Source: Treponema porcinum (GTDB lineage Bacteria; Spirochaetota; Spirochaetia; Treponematales; Treponemataceae). Taken from it: a stretch of 64,000 nucleotides of DNA. Made by a program: the position numbers and the translations under genes. The first letter of the stretch is position 1, and every line of letters begins with the position of its first letter. Location: positions 62,001 to 126,000 of the forward strand of contig NZ_FUWG01000006.1 in NCBI RefSeq assembly GCF_900167145.1. The letters run 5' to 3'. Under the pieces are notes generated by a model. It ran no database searches, was not told the DNA's origin, and saw only the letters and a list, made by a program, of their open reading frames with translations. This document shows positions 1-8,829 of this stretch, piece after piece.

Positions 1-69
1 AAAAACGTAAAATTAAAAACAGAAGCTTCTCAAAACTTCAGTTTTTTGAAGCGGCTTTGAAAAAGCGAT

Positions 70-149
70 GTTCTAACCTCGCGCTATAACAGCGAGTTAG
101 AACTTGCAGGTATTTTTGAAAAATCGGCACAGACGAATTTTCAAAAATA
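70..149. promoter_or_regulatory. Two tandem inverted repeats ahead of the sulfhydrylase gene
   Basis: Two hairpin-forming repeats lie back to back in the 176-base leader. The first (70-103) pairs GTTCTAA/CTCGC with GCGAG/TTAGAAC around one bulged base. The second (111-149) pairs two exact 12-base arms, 111-122 with 138-149. Neither is followed by a clean T-run, and the sequence does not show the conserved core of the common SAM riboswitch. They may be a leader control element or the 3' end of the preceding transcript; the function is open. Confidence 0.45.
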
Positions 150-176
150 TCCAATATTTTTTTTCCTGGGGTAATT

Positions 177-1454
177 ATGAAAATCGAAACAAAATGTTTG
201 CATTCCGGCTATAGTCCTAAAAACGGAGAACCGCGCGTTGTGCCTATCGTTCAGAGTACGACGTACCGCTTTGATTCCTGCGATCACGTTGCAGCCCTTT
301 TTGACAAGCCTACTGAATTTATGTATTCGCGCTTTGCAAATCCTACGTGCGATGCTGTTGAGAAAAAAATTGCTGATATGGAAGGCGGCGTTGGCTGTAT
401 GCTTACTTCAAGCGGACAGGCGGCAACTCTCTGTTCAATTTTAAATCTTTGTTCTGCCGGCGACAGTTTTATTGCCTCGTCTTCAATTTACGGCGGAACG
501 ATAAATCTGTTCGGTTTTACGCTCAAAAAGCTTGGAATTGAATGTATCTGGGTTGACGTGAACGCAAGTTATGACGAAATTGTAAAGGCTTTCAAGCCGA
601 ATACAAAATGCGTTTTTGGCGAAACGATTGCAAATCCGGCACTTACTGTGTTCGACTTTGAAAAATGGGCAAAGGCAGCGCACGCAAATAACGTTCCGCT
701 TATTGTGGACAACACTTTTGCAACTCCTGTTTTGTGCCGTCCGTTTGAGTGGGGCGCAGACATTGTAATTCATTCAACAACAAAATATATGGACGGACAC
801 GCAGTTCAAGGTGGCGGTGCGATTGTTGACAGCGGAAATTTTGACTGGGAAGATGCGTACAAGAAGACTCACAAATTTGCCGATATGGTCGAACCTGACG
901 AAAGCTATCACGGACTTTGCTATGTAAAGGATTTTGGAAAGGCGGCGTATATCGTAAAGGCTCGCACTCAGCTGATGCGGGATTTTGGCTGTTATCCAGC
1001 TGCCCAGAGTGCATTCTACCTGAATATGGGACTTGAAACTCTTGCCGTAAGAATGCCGCGCTACTGCCAGAACGCAAGGACAGTCGCAGAATATTTTAAA
1101 AAGTCTGAAAAAATTGCTTCGGTTTCGTATCCGGGACTTCCGGGCGACCGCTACTATGACCTTGCACAGAAATATCTTCCCGACGGAACAAGCGGCGTAA
1201 TTTCAATCAGCATAAAGGGCGGACGGAGTGCTGCAGTGCGTTTTATGGACGCGCTCCAGCTTGCAAGTGATGAAGTTCACGTTGCGGACATCCGTACCTG
1301 CGTTCTTCACCCTGCAAGCGCAACTCACCGCCAGCTTACGGACGAACAGCTTGTAAAAGCCGGTATTGACGGCGGAATGGTACGGTTCAGCTGCGGCCTT
1401 GAAAATGTGGACGACATCATCGCCGACATAGACCGCGGACTTGCGGCGATTTAA
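177..1454 (+). CDS. metY: O-acetylhomoserine sulfhydrylase, PLP-dependent
   Basis: Cytosolic PLP enzyme of the Cys/Met metabolism family that makes homocysteine from O-acetylhomoserine and sulfide. The 425-aa length is normal for the family. The PLP-binding lysine is K203 in the STTKY motif, preceded by the family Asp in VDNTFATP (D178) and the N-terminal QSTTYRF motif. The C-terminal SCGLEN segment is also typical. The ATG follows a GGGG-type ribosome site at normal distance. A Dabb-domain gene follows 18 bases later and is probably co-transcribed. Assignment to sulfhydrylase rather than cystathionine gamma-synthase rests on overall length and the N-terminal pattern; the superfamily is certain, the exact substrate is inference. 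Confidence 0.87.
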   Translation: MKIETKCLHSGYSPKNGEPRVVPIVQSTTYRFDSCDHVAALFDKPTEFMYSRFANPTCDAVEKKIADMEGGVGCMLTSSGQAATLCSILNLCSAGDSFIASSSIYGGTINLFGFTLKKLGIECIWVDVNASYDEIVKAFKPNTKCVFGETIANPALTVFDFEKWAKAAHANNVPLIVDNTFATPVLCRPFEWGADIVIHSTTKYMDGHAVQGGGAIVDSGNFDWEDAYKKTHKFADMVEPDESYHGLCYVKDFGKAAYIVKARTQLMRDFGCYPAAQSAFYLNMGLETLAVRMPRYCQNARTVAEYFKKSEKIASVSYPGLPGDRYYDLAQKYLPDGTSGVISISIKGGRSAAVRFMDALQLASDEVHVADIRTCVLHPASATHRQLTDEQLVKAGIDGGMVRFSCGLENVDDIIADIDRGLAAI

Positions 1455-1472
1455 CAAAAAAGGAACTGACAG

Positions 1473-1772
1473 ATGGTAAAACACGTAATTTTATGGACAC
1501 TTAAAGAACTTTCTGAAGAAGAAAAAAAGTCGGTAAAAGCCGGAATTAAGAAAGGACTTGAAAATTTGAAAGGAAGAATTCCGGGGCTTTTGGAAATAAA
1601 GGTTGTTACAAACGGACTTCCTGGTTCAACGGCAGATGTAATGCTTGATTCTTTGTTTGAGTCTTATGAAGCACTTAAAGCGTATTCAACTCACCCGGAA
1701 CACGTTGCAGTTGCCGACGAAAAAGTACGTCCGTTTACGGCGGTTCGTTTCTGCCTTGATTTTGAAACGTAA
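1473..1772 (+). CDS. Dabb (stress-responsive alpha/beta barrel) family protein
   Basis: A 99-aa single-domain protein. MVKHVILWTLK at the start, the charged helix after it, and the H-P-x-H-x-x-V motif near residues 72-77 are the hallmarks of the dimeric ferredoxin-like Dabb family. Members form small barrels; enzymatic roles are known only for some plant and fungal relatives. A ribosome site (AAGGAA) lies in the 18-base gap after metY, so translation probably follows metY. No catalytic assignment can be made here. Confidence 0.8.
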   Translation: MVKHVILWTLKELSEEEKKSVKAGIKKGLENLKGRIPGLLEIKVVTNGLPGSTADVMLDSLFESYEALKAYSTHPEHVAVADEKVRPFTAVRFCLDFET

Positions 1773-1781
1773 GGCGCAGGG

Positions 1782-2381
1782 CTAGATTTTGAAACGCTGG
1801 CATACCGCCTGATAAATCAGTTCTACTGCACCTTCTACGCCGAACATTTCTACGTCTATCATAATGTTTCGTCCGTGACGGTCGCCGCGGTTTTTTCCCG
1901 TGACGTAGCGGTAGTAATTGTGGCGGCGGCGGTCAATCTGCTTGATCATCTTCTGTGCGTCTTTTTCGGAAAGACCGTATGCTTCTGCAATGTGCTTTAT
2001 TCTGTATGGAAGCGGCGCATATACAAAAGCATTCAGCGTAGTTCCGAATTCAGAAAGAAAATAGTCTGCGCATCGTCCGAGCATTACGCAGCTTTCCGTA
2101 TTTGCAATCTGCCGGATGACAAATGCCTGTGCGCGGATTGCGTCTTCCGAATAAAATGATGATGAAGCACCGTAGCCGAATTCGGTGAAAAAACTTTCCT
2201 TTATGCCTGGGTGTTCATCTGACTTTCCGTAAAAATCAGCGTTTACGCCTGCAAGTCTTGCTGCACGGTCAACAAGTTCCTTGTCGTAAAACGGTACGCC
2301 CAGCCGTGCAGCAAGCTGTCTTCCTATTTCGCGTGCATTGCATCCGAATTCACGTCCTATTGTTATTACAAATTTTTTCAT
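1782..2381 (-). CDS. Cytidylate kinase-like family protein
   Basis: A 199-aa protein with the N-terminal pattern ITIGREFGCNAREIGRQLAARLG, which replaces the usual GxxGxGK P-loop of CMP kinase and marks the cytidylate-kinase-like family. PFYDKELVDRAA follows at the expected position, and an R-x-x-R-R lid-like segment (DRRRHNYY) sits near residue 150. The family is common in clostridia and spirochaetes, and its substrate is not established. It is convergent with the Dabb gene (9-base gap) and transcribed in the same direction as the ABC permease upstream of it. Confidence 0.78.
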   Translation of the reverse strand: MKKFVITIGREFGCNAREIGRQLAARLGVPFYDKELVDRAARLAGVNADFYGKSDEHPGIKESFFTEFGYGASSSFYSEDAIRAQAFVIRQIANTESCVMLGRCADYFLSEFGTTLNAFVYAPLPYRIKHIAEAYGLSEKDAQKMIKQIDRRRHNYYRYVTGKNRGDRHGRNIMIDVEMFGVEGAVELIYQAVCQRFKI

Positions 2382-2415
2382 TTTACGTTCCTCTTACGTT
2401 TCTCTTAACTTTGTT

Positions 2416-3132
2416 TCAGCGTTTTCCTGTGTTGCATTTACGTTCAATATACTTTGCAAGAATTCCAAGCGGAATGCAGATTACAAGGTATACGCACGCA
2501 AGAATTGAGTATGATTCTATTGTAAGGAATGTCTGCGAGGTGTATGCCTTTGCAGTTGTAAGGAATTCTGCCGCGGTGATGTATGACATAAGGGAAGTGT
2601 CCTTTACCATCATTACAAGGTAATTTCCGAATATAGGAACGGAATTTTTGAGCGCCTGCGGAACTACAATCCTCAGCATTGCCTGAGAAGGAGTAAGTCC
2701 AAGCGCAAGAGCCGCTTCTTTCTGTCCGCCGTCAATTGAAAGGATTGCCGCGCGTATTACTTCTGCAATATACGTTCCGTAGTTTATTCCAAGTCCCAGT
2801 GTTCCGGCTGTAAGCGGCGTAAAGTTGCATTTGTAGCCTTCAAAACCGAGCAGCTGTCCCGCAATGGTAATCAGAAGCGGAACAACGTAATAGATGTATA
2901 CAAGCTGTACAAGAAGCGGCGTTCCGCGTATAAGTTCCTGAAAAAGAATGACTATTCTGTTCAGTACCTTGTTTTTGGAAATGCGTGCAAGTGCAAGAAT
3001 AAAACCGATTAAAAGTCCGAGTGCAAAACCAAGTAGCGTTGCTGCAAGGACGATGAACAGCGCACGTCCCAGAAGCTGCGGCAGCAGGTCTTTTATTGCT
3101 TTAATAAAATCAAGATTCTTTAAAATATTCAT
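2416..3132 (-). CDS. Polar amino-acid ABC transporter permease
   Basis: Inner-membrane permease of the His/Glu/Gln/Arg/opine family, 238 aa. About five hydrophobic segments are visible; the EAA loop that contacts the ATPase reads EAALALGLTPSQAMLRIVVPQAL-like (split around residue 150). LIRGTPLLVQL, the other family signature, is near residue 70. It would move a polar amino acid with a periplasmic binding protein and an ATPase. The ATPase immediately upstream in the same transcript is truncated and no binding protein is present, so the locus is probably no longer self-sufficient. Confidence 0.88.
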   Translation of the reverse strand: MNILKNLDFIKAIKDLLPQLLGRALFIVLAATLLGFALGLLIGFILALARISKNKVLNRIVILFQELIRGTPLLVQLVYIYYVVPLLITIAGQLLGFEGYKCNFTPLTAGTLGLGINYGTYIAEVIRAAILSIDGGQKEAALALGLTPSQAMLRIVVPQALKNSVPIFGNYLVMMVKDTSLMSYITAAEFLTTAKAYTSQTFLTIESYSILACVYLVICIPLGILAKYIERKCNTGKR

Positions 3133-3168
3133 AGCTGCTCCTAAAAAATCAGAAAATCACCTGAAGTG

Positions 3169-3582
3169 CTATTTGTTCAGAATGCGCGAAAGGAATGCCT
3201 TTGTGCGCTCATTTTTTGGATTTGTAAACATTTCTTTCGGGGATTCGTCTTCTACAACGTAACCTGCATCCATAAAAATAACGCGGTCGGAAACTTCCTT
3301 TGCAAATCCCATTTCGTGCGTAACGGTTACCATTGTCATTCCCGATTTTGCAAGGTCTTTCATTACGGCAAGGACTTCGCCTACAAGTTCCGGGTCAAGT
3401 GCGCTTGTCGGTTCGTCAAAAAGCATAACTTCCGGGTTCATCGCAAGGCTTCTTGCAATCGCAACGCGCTGCTGCTGTCCGCCGGAAAGCGTTGCAGGAT
3501 AAACGTCTGCCTTGCTTTTAAGTCCGACCTTGTCCAGAAGGGTAAGCGCAAGCGGATTTTGCCCTGCTTTTGACACCGGCAA
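3169..3582 (-). pseudogene. Amino-acid ABC transporter ATPase, N-terminal half missing
   Basis: The frame encodes only the C-terminal half of a GlnQ/HisP-type ATPase: signature [15 protein letters not shown], Walker [15 protein letters not shown], and the switch His in VTVTHEMGF. The first roughly 100 residues, with Walker A and the Q-loop, are absent. Homology begins around [11 protein letters not shown], and an in-frame TAA lies about 20 bases before the TTG where the frame opens. The upstream sequence (3583-3681) shows no Walker A in any frame. This looks like a deletion that fused the ATPase remnant to the DNA behind ettA. It cannot bind ATP as encoded. Confidence 0.8.
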
Positions 3583-3681
3583 TTTATGAGTTTTATGTTA
3601 GGAATTTAAATCAAAAAGTCAATATAAAATAAATTTTCAAAAAAAGAGGAAAATCTATTGACTAAACGGCAAAAAACGGCT

Positions 3682-5418
3682 TTACCGGCTGAGTTTTCGG
3701 TAGACAGTGCGCTTCGGAACGCCTGCATCCTCGCCGAACTGCTCTTTTTTCCATTCTGCGTATTCAGACCAGTTGCCCTCAAAGAAGCGCACTTCTGAAT
3801 TGTTCTCAAACGCAAGAATGTGGGTGCATACGCGGTCAAGGAACCAGCGGTCATGGCTTACGACAAGCGCACATCCGGCAAAATCCTCAAGAGCTTCTTC
3901 CAGTGCGCGAACCGTCTGAACGTCAAGGTCATTCGTCGGTTCGTCGAACAGAAGAACATTTCCGGCTTCCTTAAGCATCATTCCAAGATTAAGGCGATTC
4001 TTTTCTCCGCCGCTTAATACGCCTACCTTTTTGTTCTGGTCAGCACCGGCAAAATTAAACCATCCGCAGTAAGCGTGTGCATTCACCTCGCGTACTCCGC
4101 CTTCAAGAGCGCGGCCCTTTTCGTCAACAGCACCAAGCTTTATCATATCAGCACCGCCGCCAAGCGTTTCGTAGACAGTTTTGCTCATATCAAGGCCGCT
4201 TCTCATCTGGTCAACGTACACAAGCTTTACCGTAGAACCGACAGTTATTTTGCCGGAATCAGGTTTTTCTCCGCCTTCCATACCGGCGGCATCTACAATC
4301 ATTTTGAAAAGAGTTGTTTTTCCAGCACCGTTAGGCCCTACGATTCCGACAATCGCACCTGCCGGAACGTGGACGTTAAGTCCTTCAAACAAAAGCTTGT
4401 CACCGAAAGACTTTGAAAGATTTTCAATATCAATAACCTGATTTCCAAGGCGCGGACCTGCCGGAATGGAAATCTGCGTGTCCTTAAGCTGTTTTTTTCC
4501 TTCCTGCGCCATAAGCTCGTTGTAGCGCGTGATGTGTTCCTTGTGCTTTGCCTGACGACCCTTTGCGCCCATATGAATCCACTCAAGTTCGCGCTGAATT
4601 TCTTTCTGGCGCTGGCTTTCGTTTTTGTTTTCAAGTGCAAGGCGCTGGTTTTTCTGCTCAAGCCAGGAAGAATAATTACCCTTAAACGGATAGCCTTCTC
4701 CGCGGTCAAGTTCAAGAATCCATCCGGCAACATCGTCAAGGAAGTAGCGGTCGTGGGTGATGGCAATTACTGTTCCCGGATAGTCGTGAAGGTGTTTTTC
4801 AAGCCAGGCGACAGTTTCTGCATCAAGGTGGTTTGTCGGCTCGTCAAGAAGAAGAATGTCCGGTTTCTGAAGAAGCAGGCGGCACAGAGCAACGCGGCGT
4901 CGTTCACCTCCGGAAAGTACGTCTACAACCTGTTCTGCAGGAGGACATCGGAGCGCGTCCATAGCAAGTTCCAGATTGTTGTCAAGATTCCATGCATCAA
5001 GCGCATCAAGTTTTTCCTGAACTTCGCCCTGGCGCGCACACAGTTTGTCTATGTCTGCATCCGGATCACCGAACGCTTCGTTTATCCTGTCAAATTCGGC
5101 AAGCAGGTCAGTGATTTCCTTTACGCCTTCCTTAACCGTTTCAAGAACAGTTTTTCCCGGCTCAAGCTGCGGTTCCTGCTCCAGATAGCCTATTGTATAG
5201 CCGGGAGCAAGCGTCGTTTCTCCCGTAAAGTCCTTGTCAATTCCTGCAAGAATCTTGAAAAGGCTTGACTTACCGGAACCGTTCGGACCGATAACGCCTA
5301 TCTTTGCACCGTAAAAATAAGAAATGCTGATGTCTTTAAGAACGACTTTTGTTCCGTAAGAACGTGAAACTCTGTCCATAGTATAGATAATTTTTTTGTC
5401 ATCGAATGTCTTTGCCAT
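3682..5418 (-). CDS. ettA: Energy-dependent translational throttle protein EttA (ABC-F)
   Basis: A 578-aa soluble protein with two ABC cassettes and no membrane domain. Walker A sites are GPNGSGKSS (about residue 44) and GPNGAGKTT (about 360); signatures are LSGGERRRVALC and LSGGEKNRLNLG; Walker B boxes are ILLLDEPTNHLDAE and LLFDEPTNDLDVQT. The first-cassette insertion (arm) and the linker with WIHMGAKGRQAKHKEH match EttA, which binds the ribosomal E site and couples translation initiation to the ATP/ADP ratio. The gene is alone; the truncated ABC ATPase downstream is unrelated in function. Confidence 0.93.
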   Translation of the reverse strand: MAKTFDDKKIIYTMDRVSRSYGTKVVLKDISISYFYGAKIGVIGPNGSGKSSLFKILAGIDKDFTGETTLAPGYTIGYLEQEPQLEPGKTVLETVKEGVKEITDLLAEFDRINEAFGDPDADIDKLCARQGEVQEKLDALDAWNLDNNLELAMDALRCPPAEQVVDVLSGGERRRVALCRLLLQKPDILLLDEPTNHLDAETVAWLEKHLHDYPGTVIAITHDRYFLDDVAGWILELDRGEGYPFKGNYSSWLEQKNQRLALENKNESQRQKEIQRELEWIHMGAKGRQAKHKEHITRYNELMAQEGKKQLKDTQISIPAGPRLGNQVIDIENLSKSFGDKLLFEGLNVHVPAGAIVGIVGPNGAGKTTLFKMIVDAAGMEGGEKPDSGKITVGSTVKLVYVDQMRSGLDMSKTVYETLGGGADMIKLGAVDEKGRALEGGVREVNAHAYCGWFNFAGADQNKKVGVLSGGEKNRLNLGMMLKEAGNVLLFDEPTNDLDVQTVRALEEALEDFAGCALVVSHDRWFLDRVCTHILAFENNSEVRFFEGNWSEYAEWKKEQFGEDAGVPKRTVYRKLSR

Positions 5419-5531
5419 AACGTATCTCGCGCTCCCGTTTTGTAATTTTAATCAGTTTTATTACGTACAAATATATAGAAGAAAAATAAAAGGGGCAAGG
5501 GTGAAAGGGGGAGGAGGTCATAAACCTTCCC

Positions 5532-5635
5532 TTACTTCTCCGCCGAAATCACTGCAAATTTTCCCATAAGGTAAATGCACTCTGCGCTCTTAAAACCTGC
5601 ATCCTTAAGCCAGGCGATTTCCTGCGCTACGATAC
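5532..5635 (-). pseudogene. C-terminal stub of a SAM-dependent methyltransferase
   Basis: Read on the minus strand, the 33 codons up to the TAA at 5532 give VAQEIAWLKDAGF followed by an Ile-Tyr and GKFAVISAEK. This is the typical C-terminal strand pair of class I methyltransferases (W-x-x-x-A-G-F ... F-A-V-x-x-A). The frame stops being recognisable at the left end of the IS3-family element. The N-terminal part is not found on the far side of the element within this window, so insertion was accompanied or followed by loss of DNA. Confidence 0.6.
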
Positions 5636-6811
5636 ATTAAAATGAGTGCGTAAACCAGCACAGAAAAAGAAGCAGATTTAAGGTGCAAACAGCCGATAAA
5701 TTAAGCAAGGCGGTTAGCACATGGCAAAGAAACGACAGTCATTCAGCAAGGATTTCAAGGCAAAAGTTACACTTGAAGCATTACGCGAAGAATCTACGAT
5801 TCAGGAAATTGCAGTAAAATATGGCGTTCATCCGAATCAGATTCCCCAATGGAAAGCACATGCAATTGCCGGAATGGCTGACATTTTTGAACGGCCGAAT
5901 AAGAAGTCAGAAGAAACGAGAAAGCAGGAAGAGGAAAAAGACAGTCTTCTGAAAACAATCGGTGAACAGAAAGTCGAAATCGATTTTCTAAAAAAAAGTA
6001 CAAGCAGATATACGGCTACGATCCAATCTTGTAGACTCTGCCTATAAAGTCTTAAGCATTTCAAGGCAGTGCAAGCTGCTTGGGATTTCTCGAAGCCAGT
6101 ATTACTACGAGCCGAGCTCAGGGCATGATGAAAAAGATTTCAATCTGCTTATGAAAATCAAGGAAGTTCAGATTGAGTATCCGTTCTACGGTTACCGCAG
6201 AATCTGGCGTGAGATAAATAAAAACGGTGGGGACACGACAGAAGCGACTGTACGCCGTGTAATGCGAAGATTCGGAATTACAGCAGTATTTCCGGGCAAG
6301 AATCTTTCCAAGGCCTGTAAATATCACAAGAAGTATCCGTATCTTCTGAAAAACAAGGTAATCAGATATCCGAATCAGGTATGGTCAACGGATATTACTT
6401 ACATAAAGTTGCCGACAGGAAATGTTTACCTGATGGCAATAATCGACTGGTTCTCAAGGAAAGTCTTGAGATGGCGCGTGTTCAACACGATGGACGCGCT
6501 GCAGTACGCAAACCTGCTTAGGGAAACATCGAAGAATACGGCTGCCCTGCAATCTTCAATACAGACCAGGGAAGCCAGTTTACATCTATCTTAAACGCTA
6601 CGAAACAATGAAAGATTTGAAGGCCGGAGTTGATGCCTACTTCAATTTCTACAACACGGTGAGTTTTCATCAGTCGCTGGACTACAACGTGCCAGATGAA
6701 ATGTCTGTATAAATGCTTCCAGTACAATGAACTGGAATGTAAACAGGCTGCATAAATTTTTACACCTTAAACCTGTAAAAATTTTGTATTGACTAAATAG
6801 CGCATTTTAAT
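5636..6811 (+). mobile_element. Degenerate IS3-family insertion sequence
   Basis: About 1.18 kb. The ends are imperfect inverted repeats: ATTAAAATG at 5636-5644 matches the complement of CATTTTAAT at 6803-6811. A second shared block (TTTAAGGTG) occurs about 45 bases inside each end. The interior holds a broken OrfA/OrfB transposase. No direct target duplication is visible at the junctions, consistent with an old insertion or flanking deletion. Confidence 0.75.
5721..6712 (+). pseudogene. IS3-family transposase (OrfA + OrfB), multiply broken
   Basis: OrfA (from 5721) has the helix-turn-helix FSKDFKAKVTLEALREE and the IGEQKVEIDFLKK leucine zipper. An 8-A run at 5990-5997 puts the following KYKQIYGYDP in the -1 frame, which may be the programmed shift site of the family or a lost base. 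OrfB (from about 6027) shows ISRSQYYY, YGYRRIWREIN and the first DDE Asp in VWSTDITYIKLP. It shifts frame near 6525, and the second Asp (NTDQGSQF) is in another frame. It then jumps directly from TSIL to YLKRYETMK. That deletion, joined at a 6-base TATCTT overlap, removes the catalytic Glu region. The element cannot move by itself. Confidence 0.85.
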
Positions 6812-6821
6812 ATTTTTTTTC

Positions 6822-7736
6822 CTATAATAATTTTTGTAAATGATTAACCAGTAATACAGAACGAGCTTCTATAAGTTTCTTTGCATTTGTTATATATTCA
6901 AGTGAAAAATTGACATAAGACTGCTGAATATCACAATTATTAAAAAGGTTTGGATACCAATGATAATAGTGTTCTTCTTCAAGCTCATATGTATTGTAAT
7001 CTTGTAAATAAAAATCTTCAAAGAAATCTGCTATAGTTTTATCTTTTGTAAAATAAAAATTATTAGCTTTTATTAAATTATTTAAAGTTTTTAGTTTTTC
7101 AGAAGTCTTACCATCAAGACATTGTTTTAGTTGATTAAAGAAAATATCAGAATAATCGAGAATTATTTCATTCGTTCCTTTATATGAATTTATGCTTTTA
7201 CGAAAACCAATAGTTTTAGAAGGTAAGAGCATAAAATTACCTAACCGCTGATAAACATGGAAAAAATCTTCTGCAAATGGATTGTCTATTTGAGAATCAT
7301 CTTTAATCTTTTTCCATTCTTCCAAACTAAATAATGAACGTATTTTATTTTGTTTACCAAGTTTTTTTGCAAACAAAGTATTAAATGTATTTATAGTTTC
7401 GCCTTTAAAATTGCAATATTGTTCGGATTTCCAGGGATAACTTGGTATCCTAAAATTTTCGGTAATACCGATATCACAATATAATAAGAAATCAATAGCA
7501 TATACTATTTTTGTACAATCTCCATCAGGATATGGTTTACCATTGCCATATTTTTCTTGATTTTTAATATTCCAAAATGAAAATTTAATAAGTTCATTTA
7601 TGTCTTTGTTTGGAAGTTCTTCATTAATAAAGTCATTAATAAGACGTTTAGCATTATCTCTCATTTGTTCTTTATGATATTTCTCCATTATTGATACTAC
7701 CTCTTTCATTATTTTTTCTTCGTAATCTTCTTTCAT
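6822..7736 (-). CDS. Hypothetical protein (DUF6994-like), partner of the WYL regulator
   Basis: A 304-aa, Lys/Asn/Phe-rich soluble protein without signal peptide or membrane segment. I do not recognise its function. The central pattern (KGETINTFNTLF, then RLGNFMLLPSKTIG and SINSYKG, then ADFFEDFYLQDY) resembles the DUF6994 family of uncharacterised proteins; this is from memory of the motif and not certain. It begins 16 bases after the WYL regulator stop with an AAGG ribosome site, so the two form an operon. The gene is clearly more AT-rich than the flanking housekeeping genes, which suggests acquisition. The stop codon lies only about 10 bases from the IS3 end. Confidence 0.6.
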   Translation of the reverse strand: MKEDYEEKIMKEVVSIMEKYHKEQMRDNAKRLINDFINEELPNKDINELIKFSFWNIKNQEKYGNGKPYPDGDCTKIVYAIDFLLYCDIGITENFRIPSYPWKSEQYCNFKGETINTFNTLFAKKLGKQNKIRSLFSLEEWKKIKDDSQIDNPFAEDFFHVYQRLGNFMLLPSKTIGFRKSINSYKGTNEIILDYSDIFFNQLKQCLDGKTSEKLKTLNNLIKANNFYFTKDKTIADFFEDFYLQDYNTYELEEEHYYHWYPNLFNNCDIQQSYVNFSLEYITNAKKLIEARSVLLVNHLQKLL

Positions 7737-7752
7737 TCATAACCTTCAATTA

Positions 7753-8769
7753 TTAATTTGAAAATTTAGCAAACATATTTATTACATTCTCTTTCCATTC
7801 CTCAACAAGCTGCGGCGGTTCGAGTGGAGTAATCCACTGACCTTGGCTCATTATCCAGTTTAGAACCGGATAATATTGGTTGCTTGAGAAAGTCATTATA
7901 ACAGTGCCGTCTGGCTGCGTTTCAAACTTCTGGTCATCAGTCCATTTGTAGGTTTTGATATAATTTGCAGTAATATCTCTGTTGATTCTGATTTTGAAGT
8001 TATAAGTTTCGCTTCCGATATAACGGCCGAAATTACCTTTTGCTTTTTTAAGATACTCGCAATCTTTTGGTGGTTCAAAGGTTTCTTTTCTTACTTCGAC
8101 ATTACTGATTAATGGAAGATTGAAAAACTTTTCTTTCTTTTCTTTTGGGACATTTCCATACAATGACCACATCCCCTGATAATAAAGAAGCTGCCATGGC
8201 GCAATGGTATATTTTTGAGTCTGTTCGTTACCGTCATAAAAACTGTAATCAAAAGTAATATACTGATTTTTTGCCAAAGCTGTTTCTATGCTATCCCAGA
8301 CTTCGTTGGAAATCTGTACAGGTTCCATACCGATAAATGAAATCTTTTTTGAAAGTTCTTTACCAAGAGAGATTTGAGTATCAGGTTCGATATTGTCAGA
8401 AAAATTAGCAAAAACTTCTATAGCTTGATTATATAAAGGTGTACCGTGAAGAGATTCTATAAGATTCTGCATTAAACGCGCTGCAATAATTTGTTTACTT
8501 GTTGTTAGATGTCCAGGAATCCGGAATGTTGGTCTTGTATAATAATAACCTTTATGAAAGCGATCATATTCTAGTAAAAACTCAGCTCCAAATTGCCAAC
8601 GCAAGGCATCTAAATCTCGGTGAACTGTTGCTTCTGAAATCTTAAATTCTTTTCTAAAATCTTCAACATTAGGATAAGTGCAGCTTGCAATCATTTCATC
8701 ATATCTTAAGATACGTTCAAATGTTGCAAAGCTCTCATGTTCTTTATTTAAGTTTGATTTTTTGCTCAT
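7753..8769 (-). CDS. WYL-domain transcriptional regulator
   Basis: A 338-aa regulator. The N-terminal winged helix-turn-helix (about residues 18-65) contains the recognition pattern FRKEFKISEATVHRDLDALR. The middle and C-terminal parts carry a WYL domain with APWQLLYYQGMWSLYG. WYL domains sense ligands or nucleic acid, and relatives such as PafBC, BrxR and CapW control DNA-damage or anti-phage genes. I chose the ATG at 8769 rather than an upstream in-frame ATG because AGGAGG sits 7 bases before it. An exact palindrome overlaps its own promoter, pointing to autoregulation. The gene downstream (6822-7736) is co-transcribed and is its likely client. Confidence 0.87.
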   Translation of the reverse strand: MSKKSNLNKEHESFATFERILRYDEMIASCTYPNVEDFRKEFKISEATVHRDLDALRWQFGAEFLLEYDRFHKGYYYTRPTFRIPGHLTTSKQIIAARLMQNLIESLHGTPLYNQAIEVFANFSDNIEPDTQISLGKELSKKISFIGMEPVQISNEVWDSIETALAKNQYITFDYSFYDGNEQTQKYTIAPWQLLYYQGMWSLYGNVPKEKKEKFFNLPLISNVEVRKETFEPPKDCEYLKKAKGNFGRYIGSETYNFKIRINRDITANYIKTYKWTDDQKFETQPDGTVIMTFSSNQYYPVLNWIMSQGQWITPLEPPQLVEEWKENVINMFAKFSN

Positions 8770-8793
8770 GAGTAACCTCCTAAAGTTAAATAT

Positions 8794-8821
8794 ATTATAG
8801 CACACTCTCATAAAATGAGAG
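8794..8821 (-). promoter_or_regulatory. Extended -10 promoter with palindromic operator for the WYL operon
   Basis: On the minus strand TGC-TATAAT (8794-8802) is an extended -10 box with no good -35. Directly upstream is the perfect palindrome CTCTCAT-AAA-ATGAGAG (8805-8821), filling the spacer where a repressor would block polymerase. A single CTCTCAT half-site recurs at 9453-9459 in the next intergenic region. Confidence 0.65.
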
Positions 8822-8829
8822 CCAAAAAA

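Noticed and set aside
1..176. SAM riboswitch upstream of metY
   Set aside because: Hairpins are present but the conserved SAM-I core sequences are not seen.
483..773. Open frame on the minus strand inside metY
   Set aside because: It lies entirely within a well-conserved gene, has no ribosome site and low-quality composition; a shadow frame.
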